Of a stretch of 64,000 nt of DNA, positions 43,361 to 52,129 are shown piece by piece (the first letter of the stretch is position 1; each line of letters opens with the position of its first letter). Origin of the DNA: Bog-756 sp963828385 (GTDB taxonomy: Bacteria; Actinomycetota; Acidimicrobiia; Acidimicrobiales; RAAP-2); contig CAWHEF010000002.1 in assembly GCA_963828385.1 (NCBI GenBank), forward strand, positions 1,674,001 through 1,738,000, given 5' to 3'. The position numbers and the translations under genes were made by a program. The notes beneath the pieces are model-generated. The model made no database searches. It saw only the letters and a list, made by a program, of their open reading frames with translations, and was not told the DNA's origin.

Positions 43361-44375
43361 AGAGGAAGTCGCCGTAGAAGATCCCGAGTCCGAGGGCGGC
43401 GAAGAGGCCGGCGAGGATCCAGAACCGCACGATGACCGTCGTCTCCGGCCAGCCGCCGAGCTCGAAGTGGTGGTGCAGGGGCGCCATCCGGAACACCCGC
43501 CGGTGGAAGAGCCTGAAGCTGACGACCTGGATGACCACCGAGAGGGTCACGATGACGAACAGGCCCCCGATGACCACGAGGAGGAGATCGAGGTTCATGA
43601 GCAGGCAAAGCGCGGCCAGGCCGGACCCGATCGACAGCGAACCCGTGTCACCCATGAAGATCTTGGCCGGCGCCGCGTTCCACCAGAGGAAGCCGAGGCA
43701 CGCCCCGGCCAGGGCCACGGCCGCCACGGCCAGGTCGAGGGCATCCCCGACCCGATAGATCTGGAAGTGCCGGTACTGCCAGTAGCCGATGACGGCGAGG
43801 CAGGCGAAGCAGAAGGTGGACGACCCGGCGGCGAGGCCGTCGAGACCGTCGGTCAGGTTGACGGCATTGGCGGCGCCCGCGATCACCAGGGTGGCCCAGA
43901 CCACCCAGATCCCCGTGCCCATGTCGAGGCCGGTCGAGTCGTACCGGGTGAAGGACAGCGCGGTGGAGGAGTGCGCCCAGTACACGGCGAGCAGGGCGAA
44001 CGCCACGCCGAGACCGATCTGGGCTCCGAACTTCGCCCGTTTGTTGAGGCCGAGGCTCCGTCGGTGCCGAACCTTGATCCAGTCGTCTGCCAACCCGATC
44101 AGCCCCGCGCCCACCACGGCCAGCAGGATCAGGACACCCGAGCGGCTGAGCCGCACGCCGGGAACGGCGTGAGCCGCCGCGAACCCGGCGACGGCGGCGC
44201 CCACGACTCCGATGCCGCCCATGGTGGGTGTCCCGGCCTTGGCGATGTGAACCTGGGGGCCGTCCTCGCGGATCTGCTGACCGATGTTGTGGTTGACCAA
44301 CCACCGGATCAGCATGGGCGTCGACAGCACCGCCACCCAGAGGGCCACGCCTCCCGAGGTCATGAGGGCGATCAC
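43344..44375 (-). CDS. mraY: Phospho-N-acetylmuramoyl-pentapeptide transferase
   Basis: Integral-membrane enzyme that makes lipid I. GTPTMGGIGVV, the aspartates in GLADDWIKVRHRRSLGL, NAVNLTDGLDGLAAG, the catalytic region AKIFMGDTGSLSIG and the MraY histidine motif PLHHHFELGGWPE are all present. 343 residues with about ten helices. The GTG at 44375 overlaps the murE stop (GTGA), with no room for murF. The last codons and stop lie in the tandem repeat. Confidence 0.97.
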   Translation of the reverse strand: MIALMTSGGVALWVAVLSTPMLIRWLVNHNIGQQIREDGPQVHIAKAGTPTMGGIGVVGAAVAGFAAAHAVPGVRLSRSGVLILLAVVGAGLIGLADDWIKVRHRRSLGLNKRAKFGAQIGLGVAFALLAVYWAHSSTALSFTRYDSTGLDMGTGIWVVWATLVIAGAANAVNLTDGLDGLAAGSSTFCFACLAVIGYWQYRHFQIYRVGDALDLAVAAVALAGACLGFLWWNAAPAKIFMGDTGSLSIGSGLAALCLLMNLDLLLVVIGGLFVIVTLSVVIQVVSFRLFHRRVFRMAPLHHHFELGGWPETTVIVRFWILAGLFAALGLGIFYGDFLSVSKV

Positions 44376-45835
44376 CGGGGCAGCGTCCCGGCCCGGGCCG
44401 ACAGGGCCGCTGCGGCGACGACCCGGTCGTCGAAGGGGAAGGCCGAGTCCCCCACCGTCTGGGTGGTCTCGTGGCCCTTGCCGGCGATCAGCACGATGTC
44501 GCCGTCGTCCGCCAGGGCGATGGCCGTCCCTACGGCGGCGTACCGGTCCGGCTCGACGAGGAGACGGGCCGGACCGTCGGCGCCGCTCCGCACTTCGTCG
44601 ATGATGGCGGCCGGGTCTTCGGAACGAGGGTTGTCCGACGTCAGCACGACCACATCGGACAGCCGGCTGGCCACCGAGCCCATGAGCGGGCGCTTGCCCC
44701 GGTCGCGATCACCGCCGCAGCCGAACACGCAGATCACCTTGTGGTCGTCGGTCGGTCCGGTTGCCTCCCGAAGCGCCCCTAGGGCCGCCTCCAGGCCCGC
44801 AGGCGTATGGGCGTAGTCGACCACCACGGCGACGGGACGGTCGGCCACCACCTGCATCCGACCCGGGACCGGCTCGGCCGAGGCCAGCCCGTCGACGACG
44901 GCTTGCTCGTCGATGCCGAGCTCGACGGCCACGGTCGCCGCCATGAGCGCGTTGGCCACGTTGAACGACCCGGTCAGGGGGAGATCGACGGTCCGGCCCC
45001 GCCACCGGAAGGCCGTCCGTCCCACCGAAGCGGTGACCTCGGTGGCCTCGGCCCGCCTCACGGGCACGAGCCGAGGGTGGACCGGGCCCGTTCCCGTTGT
45101 GTCGCCGACGGCGGCGTGAGCGGCGACATGGTCCGCCAACCGCCGGCCCCAGGGATCATCGACGTCGATGACGGCGACCTGGCACCGGCCGGGTTCGAAC
45201 AGCCGAGCCTTGGCTGCGAAGTACTCCTCCATCGTGCCGTGATGGTCGAGGTGGTCCCTGCTCAGGTTGGTGAACGCAGCGACGTCGAAGTTGACCTCGT
45301 CCACCCGATGCTGGGTGAGGGCGTGCGAGGAGACCTCGAGCGCAACTGCCTGGCGGCCCTCCCGGCGGAGCTCGGCGAGCCGGCGTTGGAGCTCGGGAGA
45401 CTCCGGAGTGGTGCGCGGGCCCCCCAACGTCCCGATGACGCCGGTTGGCACGCCGGACCGGTCGAGGATGCCGGCGATCAGCCGGGTCACGGTGGTCTTG
45501 CCATTGGTGCCGGTCACGCCGACCGTCGTCATCTCCACCGAGGGATGCCCGTAGAAGGCCGCCGCCACGCTGGCCATGGCCGGACGGATCTCGCCACTGC
45601 CCACGGCGACCTGGGTCACCTCTACATCGATCAGGTGCTCGCAGAGGAGCGCGCTCGCCCCCCGCCCGACCGCGTCGGTGGCGAACCCGTGCCCGTCGAC
45701 GTTGGCCCCGGGCACACAGCAGAACAGGGTCCCAGCCGACACCACCCGGCTGTCCAGTTCCACACCAGTGACCATGGTGGAGGCGGGGTCACCTCGCACG
45801 CCGGCGATTGGGACATCACGGATCAGCTCGCTCAT
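44372..45835 (-). CDS. murE: UDP-MurNAc-tripeptide synthetase, meso-DAP type
   Basis: Adds the third amino acid of the stem peptide. VTGTNGKTTVTRLIAG is the P-loop, LEVSSHALTQHRVD and TNLSRDHLDHHGTMEEYF are ligase motifs, and DNPRSEDP is the DNPR motif that selects meso-diaminopimelate. The GKGHE motif lies near the C-terminus. 487 residues. The ATG at 45835 (MSELIRDV) is chosen over 45853. Substrate DAP would come from the dap operon at 58291-63593. Confidence 0.96.
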   Translation of the reverse strand: MSELIRDVPIAGVRGDPASTMVTGVELDSRVVSAGTLFCCVPGANVDGHGFATDAVGRGASALLCEHLIDVEVTQVAVGSGEIRPAMASVAAAFYGHPSVEMTTVGVTGTNGKTTVTRLIAGILDRSGVPTGVIGTLGGPRTTPESPELQRRLAELRREGRQAVALEVSSHALTQHRVDEVNFDVAAFTNLSRDHLDHHGTMEEYFAAKARLFEPGRCQVAVIDVDDPWGRRLADHVAAHAAVGDTTGTGPVHPRLVPVRRAEATEVTASVGRTAFRWRGRTVDLPLTGSFNVANALMAATVAVELGIDEQAVVDGLASAEPVPGRMQVVADRPVAVVVDYAHTPAGLEAALGALREATGPTDDHKVICVFGCGGDRDRGKRPLMGSVASRLSDVVVLTSDNPRSEDPAAIIDEVRSGADGPARLLVEPDRYAAVGTAIALADDGDIVLIAGKGHETTQTVGDSAFPFDDRVVAAAALSARAGTLPR

Positions 45836-45909
45836 GCGCACGGAAGGGTCCACGGGTTCTGCGGGGGGAACGGGAAACGGCCGTTCCGGGCTGCCCGTCT
45901 CGGGCCCAC

Positions 45910-47742
45910 TCAGGGCCCTTCGGTGGCGGCGCCGGGCGGCACGGTGATGCTACCCGTCGATCCGACGGCAGAGCTCGACGTCGACGTGGTGGCCGCCGCC
46001 GTGGTGGGGATGCCGTAATGGTGCAGCGCATAGGACATGATCGTGGCGAAGACCGGGGCGGCCACCGCACCCCCGTAGATCGGTGTCGGGTGGTCCAGCA
46101 CGACGATGGACGAGAGCACGGGATCCTGGGCCGGTGCGAACCCGGTGAACGAAGCGATGTAGTCGTCGGGGACGTACCCGAGGTGGTCGGGGCTCGGCAC
46201 CTGGGCCGTGCCGGTCTTGCCGGCTACCGTGTAACCGTCGATGGCGGCGCTGGTCGCCGTCCCCGACGAGACAACCCCCTCGAGCATGTTGACGAGCTCG
46301 CTGTTGGTCTTGGGGTCGATGACGCGCCGGGAGGAGGACGGCGGTGTCGCACTGACGCCGCCCGACGGGCTGACCGTGGCCTGGACGAGGCGGGGGCTGA
46401 CGAAGGTGCCGCCGTCGGCCACCGTGTTGTAGGCGTCGAGCACCTGCTGCGCAGTCACGGCGTCGTCCTGACCGATCGGGGTCGACCCGATCGAAGAGTC
46501 GGTCCACGACGAGGGCCCGGGGACGATGCCTTGGGACTCGCCCGGGAACCCGAGGCCGGTGGGCGAGCCGAACCCGAGGCTGGCGATCTGGCTCAGCAGG
46601 CGGTTCTCCCCGAGCCCCTGGGCGATCTCGATGGTGCCGAGGTTGGAGGACTGGGCGAGCACCTGGGACGCGCTCAGCTGCTCGTCACCGTGCGATTCGG
46701 CGTCGTGGAAGGTGTAGCCACCGATCGACAGGGAAGCGGGGACGTCGATCTGCTGGTCCGGGGTGATCACTCCCGATGCCAGAGCGCCCGAGAACGTGAC
46801 CAGCTTGAACACGGAGCCGGGCTCGTAGACCTGGGTCACCGCCGAGTTCGAGGCCGCCTCCTCCACTCCGGCCGGGAGGGTGGCGTCGTCGGAGACGAGT
46901 GTCGGCCCGGCGGTGGTTCCCGCTGCCTTCGGCGCCGCCCCCGAGCTCCCGGGAGGGGTCGCCTGCAGATCGGCCATGGCCAGGATGTCCCCTGACTTCA
47001 CGTCCATCACCACGGCGACGCCCGAGGTGGCGTGGGCAGCGGTGATCTCGGTGGCCAGCGCCTGCTCGGCGACGTACTGGACCGACTCGTCGATGGTCAG
47101 CTCGATGCCCGTACCCGGCTGCGCTTTGACCTTGGCCGTCGTTCCCGGGAGCGTCACCCCGTCCGGCGACTCCATGAGGGTCTCGGAACCGGTCCTTCCC
47201 GCCAGCAGCCTCTGGTACTGGTACTCGAGGCCCGACGAACCGGCGCCGTTCCAGTTGACCGTCCCGACCACCGGGCTCGCCAGCTGGCCGTTGGGCTCGA
47301 TCCGCTGGGTCTCGGGGACCAGGTTGATGCCGGTGAGGCCGAGGTACGAGACCTTGGCGGCCACGGCATCGGGCACCCGATGAGCCAGGTAGACGAACCC
47401 GGAGTGCTCCATGAGCATGGGCTCGAGCGTGGGCACCGGGATGCCGAGCACGGGAGAGAGCTTCTGGGCGACCGTGGCGGGATGGTCGATGAGCAGCGGA
47501 TCGGCCACCACGGTCTGCTTGGTCACCGACTCGGCCAGCACCTCGCCGTTCCGGTCGTAGATGCCCCCCCGAAGCGGGGGGACCGTCACCGTCTGGGTGA
47601 GCTGCGATGCGGACAGGGACGCGTAGTGCTGGTGCGACAGCTCCTGGACGGCCACCAGGCGGATCATGATGGCGGCGAACGCCACGACCAGGAGGAGCCG
47701 GACGGCACGAGCCCGCCGGCCCAGCACGTACGCCGGGCTCAC
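45910..47742 (-). CDS. ftsI: Penicillin-binding protein (FtsI/PBP3 type)
   Basis: Septal transpeptidase. A membrane helix near residues 15-35 precedes the pedestal domain (GGIYDRNGEVLAES). The transpeptidase domain has the active serine in EPGSVFKLV (SxxK), SSN in LAQSSNLGT and KTG in AGKTGTAQVP. 610 residues with a Ser/Thr/Ala-rich C-terminal tail. The GTG at 47742 overlaps the ftsL stop (GTGA). It is next to ftsL and rsmH, the standard dcw order. Confidence 0.96.
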   Translation of the reverse strand: MSPAYVLGRRARAVRLLLVVAFAAIMIRLVAVQELSHQHYASLSASQLTQTVTVPPLRGGIYDRNGEVLAESVTKQTVVADPLLIDHPATVAQKLSPVLGIPVPTLEPMLMEHSGFVYLAHRVPDAVAAKVSYLGLTGINLVPETQRIEPNGQLASPVVGTVNWNGAGSSGLEYQYQRLLAGRTGSETLMESPDGVTLPGTTAKVKAQPGTGIELTIDESVQYVAEQALATEITAAHATSGVAVVMDVKSGDILAMADLQATPPGSSGAAPKAAGTTAGPTLVSDDATLPAGVEEAASNSAVTQVYEPGSVFKLVTFSGALASGVITPDQQIDVPASLSIGGYTFHDAESHGDEQLSASQVLAQSSNLGTIEIAQGLGENRLLSQIASLGFGSPTGLGFPGESQGIVPGPSSWTDSSIGSTPIGQDDAVTAQQVLDAYNTVADGGTFVSPRLVQATVSPSGGVSATPPSSSRRVIDPKTNSELVNMLEGVVSSGTATSAAIDGYTVAGKTGTAQVPSPDHLGYVPDDYIASFTGFAPAQDPVLSSIVVLDHPTPIYGGAVAAPVFATIMSYALHHYGIPTTAAATTSTSSSAVGSTGSITVPPGAATEGP

Positions 47743-48269
47743 TGTCCGGTCGACGTGGTCGAGGTCGGAGACGAGGCGCCGGCGGAGCCCGCGGTCGGGC
47801 CGGGGGCGCTCGCCGGAGCGGCGGGGACGAGACTGGGCGGCGGCAGCGGAACGTCGAGCGGCACCTGGGGCAGGTCGATCACCTGGCTCGGAGCCACCAG
47901 ACCCTGGGACTCCGCCTGATGCACGATCAGAGGCGGCGCCGCCATCTCGGCGTTGCGCGTCTGGAGTGCCTTCTCGGTGGCGGTTGCCGACGCAAGCTGC
48001 GCCTCGGTCCGCGACAGGGCGATCTGGTGCTGAGCCACCATCCCGTCGGCGACGACGACGGCCAGCAGGCTGGCGACCACGATCCCGGCCGACACCCACA
48101 GGGTGGAGCGTCGGAACCGCCGACGCTCCGCCCGGCGCTTGGGGCCGGGCTCGAAGACCCGGAGTGGCGGCCGACGCGGCCGCTGATCAGCCGGCCGGTC
48201 ACCCGGCGTTGGCAGGGGGTGGGCGGTGGCCGGGGCGCGCCGCGCTGTGGCCGTCGCCGGAGGCGCCAT
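47739..48269 (-). CDS. ftsL: FtsL-like septum protein
   Basis: Small bitopic divisome protein recognised by position and layout rather than strong sequence identity. A basic, Pro-rich cytoplasmic N-terminus (about 1-55) leads to one membrane helix (LWVSAGIVVASLLAVVVADG), a short coiled coil (HQIALSRTEAQLASATATEKA) and a Pro/Ala/Ser tail. It sits between rsmH and ftsI. The ATG at 48269 overlaps the rsmH stop by one base; a GTG at 48272 would overlap it by four. Confidence 0.82.
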   Translation of the reverse strand: MAPPATATARRAPATAHPLPTPGDRPADQRPRRPPLRVFEPGPKRRAERRRFRRSTLWVSAGIVVASLLAVVVADGMVAQHQIALSRTEAQLASATATEKALQTRNAEMAAPPLIVHQAESQGLVAPSQVIDLPQVPLDVPLPPPSLVPAAPASAPGPTAGSAGASSPTSTTSTGQ

Positions 48270-49289
48270 CACGCAACCTCGTCGTCGGTCGACACGACAT
48301 CGTCATCGGTCGACACAACACCGTCGTCGGCGCCGGGCACCCGTTCGACGACCCTGAGCCTGGCCGCTTCGGCCCGGGGGTTCCGACCGATCTCGGCCTC
48401 GCTCGGGCGCTTCGCCCCGCGTACGACGAATTTCGAAGCGAGCTTCTGCGCCGCACACACACGGCAGCCCGGGTGGGCACACGCAGCCACCGGTGACGGC
48501 CCGGGTGAAGACCTGCTTCACCAGGCGGTCCTCCCCGGAATGGTAGGAGATGACAACGCACCGTCCCCCCGGCACCAGCAACTCGAGCGCGTCGTCGAGC
48601 GCCCTCGTGAGCTGGTCGAGCTCCTCGTTGACGGCGATACGGACGGCCTGGAAGACCCGGCGGGCCGGGTGCCCCCCGGTCCGCCGGGTGGCGGCGGGGA
48701 TGGCGGTCCGTACCACGTCGGCCAGCTGGCCCGTCGTAATCAGTGGTCGCGCCGCCACGACGGCCTTTGCGATACGCCGGGCGAACCGTCCTTCACCGTT
48801 GTCGATGAACAGCTGCGTGAGCTCGTCCTCGGTCGACTCGTTGAGGACGATGGCCGCAGTCCGGCCTGCGCTCGGGTCCATCCGCATGTCCAAGGGAGCG
48901 TCCCGGCGGTAGGAGAACCCTCGTTCGGCCACGTCCAGCTGGGGCGAGCTGACGCCGAGGTCGAACAGGGCACCGCTCAAGCAGCGGGGAGTAGATGGAA
49001 CGCCCATGGAGTCCTGGACCTCACGCACCACCCGGGCGAAGGCATCGAAGCGCGATCTCCGCACGACGACCCGGCTGCCGAAGGACTGAAGGGTCCCGGT
49101 GGCGGCGGCCACGGCCGCCGGGTCACGGTCGATGCCGAGCAAGCTGAGCTGCGGGAGGGCGCCGAGCAGCGCATGCGCATGACCACCCCCGCCCAGGGTG
49201 GAGTCCACGATGAGACCCGGTGGCACGGTGCGGAAGAGGTCGACGACTTCGTCGGCCATGACCGGCTCGTGGGAGTACGCCTGGATCAT
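48269..49289 (-). CDS. rsmH: 16S rRNA m4C1402 methyltransferase, one frame break
   Basis: SAM-dependent methyltransferase of 16S rRNA C1402. SHEPVMADEVVDLF, the SAM motif VDSTLGGGGHAHALL, FDLGVSSPQLDVAERGFSYR, PLDMRMD and YHSGEDRLVKQVF are family signatures. After PPGLPCVCG one base disrupts the frame near 48448-48453. The true C-terminus continues QKLASKFVVRGAKRPSEAEIG, NPRAEAARLRVVERV in another frame to the stop at 48269, which overlaps ftsL as expected. The ATG at 49289 matches the family start. The frame stays open another 162 codons upstream. Confidence 0.92.
48281..48329 (-). repeat. 21-bp tandem repeat at the rsmH 3' end
   Basis: GTCGTCGGTCGACACGACAT (48281) is followed by a near-identical 21-base unit at 48302 and a partial third at 48323. 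The two full units encode VVSTDDD and VVSTDDE at the RsmH C-terminus. Confidence 0.75.
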
Positions 49290-49825
49290 CCGCAGTCCCC
49301 CGACCGGCAATACGCCAGCGGGTGGAGAGCCGCGACGGACACGCTGGAAGTTGGCGGAGGAGGAGGCTTCCAGGGTGCCGGTCGAGGGACTGCGCATGGG
49401 CCAGACGCGCTGGATATGGACGTCACGACGGGACACCGCCGCCAGGCCGGACTGGTAGGGCGTGAGCCGGTCGGCCACGGCCACGTTCGGCCCGACGCCA
49501 GGGGTGCGGGGGGCGCCGGCGGCCGGATCGAGGGTGGGAGCAGGAGAAGCGGGGCTGTCACCACCCTGACCGGGCTCGGTCGCGCTCGCCGGCTTGACCA
49601 GTACGGGCCGGGGCGAGGACAGGCTCGGGTGCTCCGACCGGTCAGGCCGGGCCGGTGCGGTAGGCCCGATCCCTGCGCCCTTCCCTGCGTCGTCGCACGA
49701 CGGGCGGTCGGAGAGGACATCGAGCGGGGCGGCGGAGCGGGGCGCTGTCGGAGATGTGTCACCCGCATCGACCACGACGGAGAGCCCATGGCGCCCCGCA
49801 CCAACGCGCCGGCGCACCCGGCCAC
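49290..49825 (-). other. Interval between mraZ and rsmH: possible RsmH extension
   Basis: No separate gene is recognised in this 536-base gap. The rsmH frame, however, is open through it to a GTG at 49775, giving 162 extra residues rich in Pro, Ala, Ser and Asp. Third positions are mostly G or C, as in real genes here. The extension could be a disordered RsmH N-terminus or an accidental open frame. Confidence 0.45.
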
Positions 49826-50242
49826 TCAGCTCTCGCCCAAGGCCAACCGCTCCCCCTGCGGCTGCACCTTCTCGTTCCAGCTCTGCCGGCTCCACAGTTC
49901 GACCCGGTTGACGGCGCCGACGACGAACACCTCGGACACCAGGCCGCCGAACTCGCGGAGCCGGGCCGGGATCGCCATCCGTCCCTGCTTGTCGATCTCC
50001 AGCTCGTGCGAGGTCGAGGCCCAGTACCGCATCAGGTTGCGACCTTCCTTGCCCGAGTTGGCCAGCTCGAGCATCTCTTCCATCTTCGACTCGAACATCT
50101 CCGGCGTCCACAGGGCCAGGCAGCCGTCCTCCGATCCGGTCAGATACCCGCCGTGCTCGAAATGGGTGCGGAACTTGGCCGGAAGGATCACTCTCCCCTT
50201 GTCGTCGAGCGAGTGCTCGAACTGGCCAACGAACCGTGCCAC
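49826..50242 (-). CDS. mraZ: Transcriptional regulator MraZ
   Basis: First gene of the dcw cluster and its transcriptional regulator. The 138-residue protein has two MraZ repeats, each with a DxxGR core: HSLDDKGRVILPAKFR and LEIDKQGRMAIPARLREFG. The GTG at 50242 has GGGAG about 10 bases upstream and matches the family start VARFVGQFEHSLD; the TTG at 50263 would add seven residues. A triple 10-bp repeat upstream fits its own operator. Confidence 0.93.
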   Translation of the reverse strand: MARFVGQFEHSLDDKGRVILPAKFRTHFEHGGYLTGSEDGCLALWTPEMFESKMEEMLELANSGKEGRNLMRYWASTSHELEIDKQGRMAIPARLREFGGLVSEVFVVGAVNRVELWSRQSWNEKVQPQGERLALGES

Positions 50243-50299
50243 TGGTGTCTGCTCCCACAACACTCCCCGCAGTGCCGGGGACCCGGGTCTCGGGGCCCC

Positions 50300-50328
50300 T
50301 CCCTTTCACACCACTTCGCTCCACTTTA
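50300..50328 (-). promoter_or_regulatory. Probable MraZ operator
   Basis: Three direct repeats at 10-bp spacing read AAAGTGG, AAGTGG and AAAGGG on the minus strand (50327-50321, 50316-50311, 50306-50301). They match the AAAGTG(G/T)N3 arrays known for MraZ and lie 60-85 bases before the mraZ start. A possible -10 box, GATAAAT, is just upstream at about 50343-50349. Confidence 0.6.
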
Positions 50329-50721
50329 CGCCCCGATCCTCCATTTATCAACTACTGGGGCCGGTATTTGGGACATTCCCTCGGATCTGCCTGGCGCGGG
50401 CCACGACCTCGCCGGGGCCCGTCGTCGTCGAGGTGCTGTCCGGGGTCGATGCGCCGGATGCTGTGCGGCCGGTGGATCGCCGTGAGCTGGACCGATGGAG
50501 GGGGCGAGCGAGACGGTCGTCCCTCCAGTTCCCCGGTGACGGACGGCAGGCGTCGCCGGCGGACCGGTCGGTGCGGTCATGAGAACAGTGGGGGGAAGTG
50601 GAGCGGTGTGAGGGTCGATGGCCTCGCTCACTCGTCCTGCTCACTGGTCGCGATCACTGGTCGCGCTCACTGGTCTGGCCGGGCCAGAGGACGGAACACC
50701 CCGGCCTGCCGCTCCGATCGG
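50329..50721. other. Non-coding interval upstream of mraZ
   Basis: No gene is recognised. The section next to mraZ contains the possible -10 box. Further on are a second, inverted set of AGTGGG/AGTGGA/TGTGAG boxes at 10-bp spacing (50587, 50597, 50607) and 13-bp tandem repeats (50641-50678). The rest shows nothing notable. Confidence 0.45.
50641..50678 (+). repeat. 13-bp tandem repeat
   Basis: TCACTGGTCGCGA, TCACTGGTCGCGC and TCACTGGTCTGG follow one another in the gap after the lipoate ligase-like gene. Confidence 0.7.
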
Positions 50722-51483
50722 TCAGCGCAGGCTGGCGAGGAACGCCGCCGAAAGGGTCGAGCCGTCAGGGCGGTCAGATCGGTCGACCCGGTCAGATCGG
50801 TCGGCCCGGTCAGGTCGGTCGGTCAGGTCGGCGGCGCCGACCGCGGCCGACGTCAGATCGCCCATGGCCGATTCCCGGTCGCCCGGGGCGAGGTCGAGAA
50901 GCCCGATGAGGGCACCGGGGCTCCAGCGGAGGATGCAGGCGGTGTGGAACCAGGCCCCGGCCCGGGTTCGCCGCTGGGCGAGGCCCACCACCTTCCGTCC
51001 GTCGCTGGTCACGACTTCACCGGCTCCGATCCCTCCGAAGCACACCTTGGACGCCCACCGGGTGCGGGACAGCGGGGCGCCCCGGTGGACGGTGATCCCG
51101 TCGACGCCGACCCGGCCGAGAGCTGCCGCCCACGTCTCCCCCACCCAGTCGAAGGCACGGCTCACGTCGGCGTGCCAGAGGACGTGGCCTGCCGGCACCC
51201 AGACGTCGACCCAGACCGGGTCGTCCCGCGTCACCAGGACGGCGCCACCACCCGAACGGCGACGAGCGACGGCGACGCCCGTCGCCGAGGCGCGCTCCCT
51301 GTCGATGTCGGCTACCGCCTGTGTCGATCCGAGGACGACGGCGGGCTCTTCAGGGCGGCAGAGGGCGACGGCCGCCTGTTCCGGATCCCTGTCGACCGCC
51401 GGCCAACGGGCATGGAGGGCAGCAGCCGACGCCGTGCGCTCGTCGACGCGCCAGGAACCGTGATCGGCTGCGCTCGGGTGCAC
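50722..51483 (-). CDS. Lipoate-protein ligase A family protein
   Basis: Lipoate/biotin ligase-fold protein of 253 residues. The lipoyl-site motif RRSGGGAVLV, then DPVWVDVWVP, WASKVCFGGIGAGEVV and KVVGLAQRRTR are typical of the LplA family. It may attach lipoate or octanoate to E2 or GcvH proteins, but related actinobacterial proteins have uncertain substrates. The C-terminus is an Asp/Arg repeat (DRPDRADRSDRVDRSDRPDG) encoded by tandem DNA repeats. GTG at 51483 is the start. Confidence 0.8.
   Translation of the reverse strand: MHPSAADHGSWRVDERTASAAALHARWPAVDRDPEQAAVALCRPEEPAVVLGSTQAVADIDRERASATGVAVARRRSGGGAVLVTRDDPVWVDVWVPAGHVLWHADVSRAFDWVGETWAAALGRVGVDGITVHRGAPLSRTRWASKVCFGGIGAGEVVTSDGRKVVGLAQRRTRAGAWFHTACILRWSPGALIGLLDLAPGDRESAMGDLTSAAVGAADLTDRPDRADRSDRVDRSDRPDGSTLSAAFLASLR
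50771..50830 (-). repeat. Tandem repeat at the 3' end of the ligase-like gene
   Basis: Units related to CGGTCAGATCGGTCGACC recur about 3.5 times and encode an Asp-Arg-Ser-rich tail near the C-terminus. Confidence 0.75.
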
Positions 51484-51505
51484 CGGAGCGGACTAGGGCC
51501 CCGAC

Positions 51506-52117
51506 TCAGGCGGTCAGGCGCTGGCGGGGCAGGGTGTCGAGGTACGTGGTCCAGTCCTCGGGCGCTCCGCCGCACAAAGCGAGAAGCTGGACTCGGTGCC
51601 GGGGGGCGGCCGGCGTCGACCGGAGGACCATGCCCACTTCGTGGGCGAGGCGGTCCTCTTTGCGCGTGTTGCACCGCCGGCAGGCGGCGACCACGTTCTC
51701 CCACGTGTGGAGGCCACCCTTGCTCCGCGGGATCACATGATCGAGGTTCTCGGCGGCCGAACCGCAGTACTGGCACCGCGAGCCGTCCCGGGCGAACACC
51801 GTGCGGCGGTTGACCGCCACCCGGTAGTGGTGGGGAACGTGTGCGTAGCGGACGAGCCGCACGACCGACGGCTCGGGCACCGAGATGCGCTCAGCCCGGA
51901 ACACCCGATCGGTCGCGTGCAACAGTTCCGCCTTGGTGTCGAGCACGAGCAGCACGGCACGTCGTGAGGACACGATGCCGAGCGGTTCGAAGGTGGCATT
52001 CAGCACGAGTGCCCGGCTCGAGGGAGCCTTCGGGGGGCGGACCGATCTCGTGCCCGAGATCCGGGCGCTCGCCGCGACCGGCGACTTGGCCCTGGCCTTC
52101 GACCGTCGATCCATCAT
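51506..52117 (-). CDS. HNH endonuclease
   Basis: A 203-residue HNH-domain protein of the widespread actinobacterial type. An N-terminal basic tail precedes ALVLNATFEPLGIVSSRRAV, then the HNH core: CQYCGSAAENLDHVIPRSKGG and NVVAACRRCNTRKEDR, with two CxxC zinc pairs. DNA cleavage is inferred from the fold; the biological role of this family is not settled. No toxin or restriction partner is adjacent. The ATG at 52117 has TAGATT 6 bases upstream. Confidence 0.9.
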   Translation of the reverse strand: MMDRRSKARAKSPVAASARISGTRSVRPPKAPSSRALVLNATFEPLGIVSSRRAVLLVLDTKAELLHATDRVFRAERISVPEPSVVRLVRYAHVPHHYRVAVNRRTVFARDGSRCQYCGSAAENLDHVIPRSKGGLHTWENVVAACRRCNTRKEDRLAHEVGMVLRSTPAAPRHRVQLLALCGGAPEDWTTYLDTLPRQRLTA

Positions 52118-52123
52118 CGACGG

Positions 52124-52129
52124 AATCTA
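52124..52129 (-). promoter_or_regulatory. Putative -10 box, leaderless HNH gene
   Basis: TAGATT on the minus strand lies 6 bases before the ATG at 52117. Confidence 0.45.

Noticed and set aside
47919..50582. 887-codon plus-strand open frame opposite ftsL, rsmH and mraZ
   Set aside because: It is the antisense shadow of three dcw genes.
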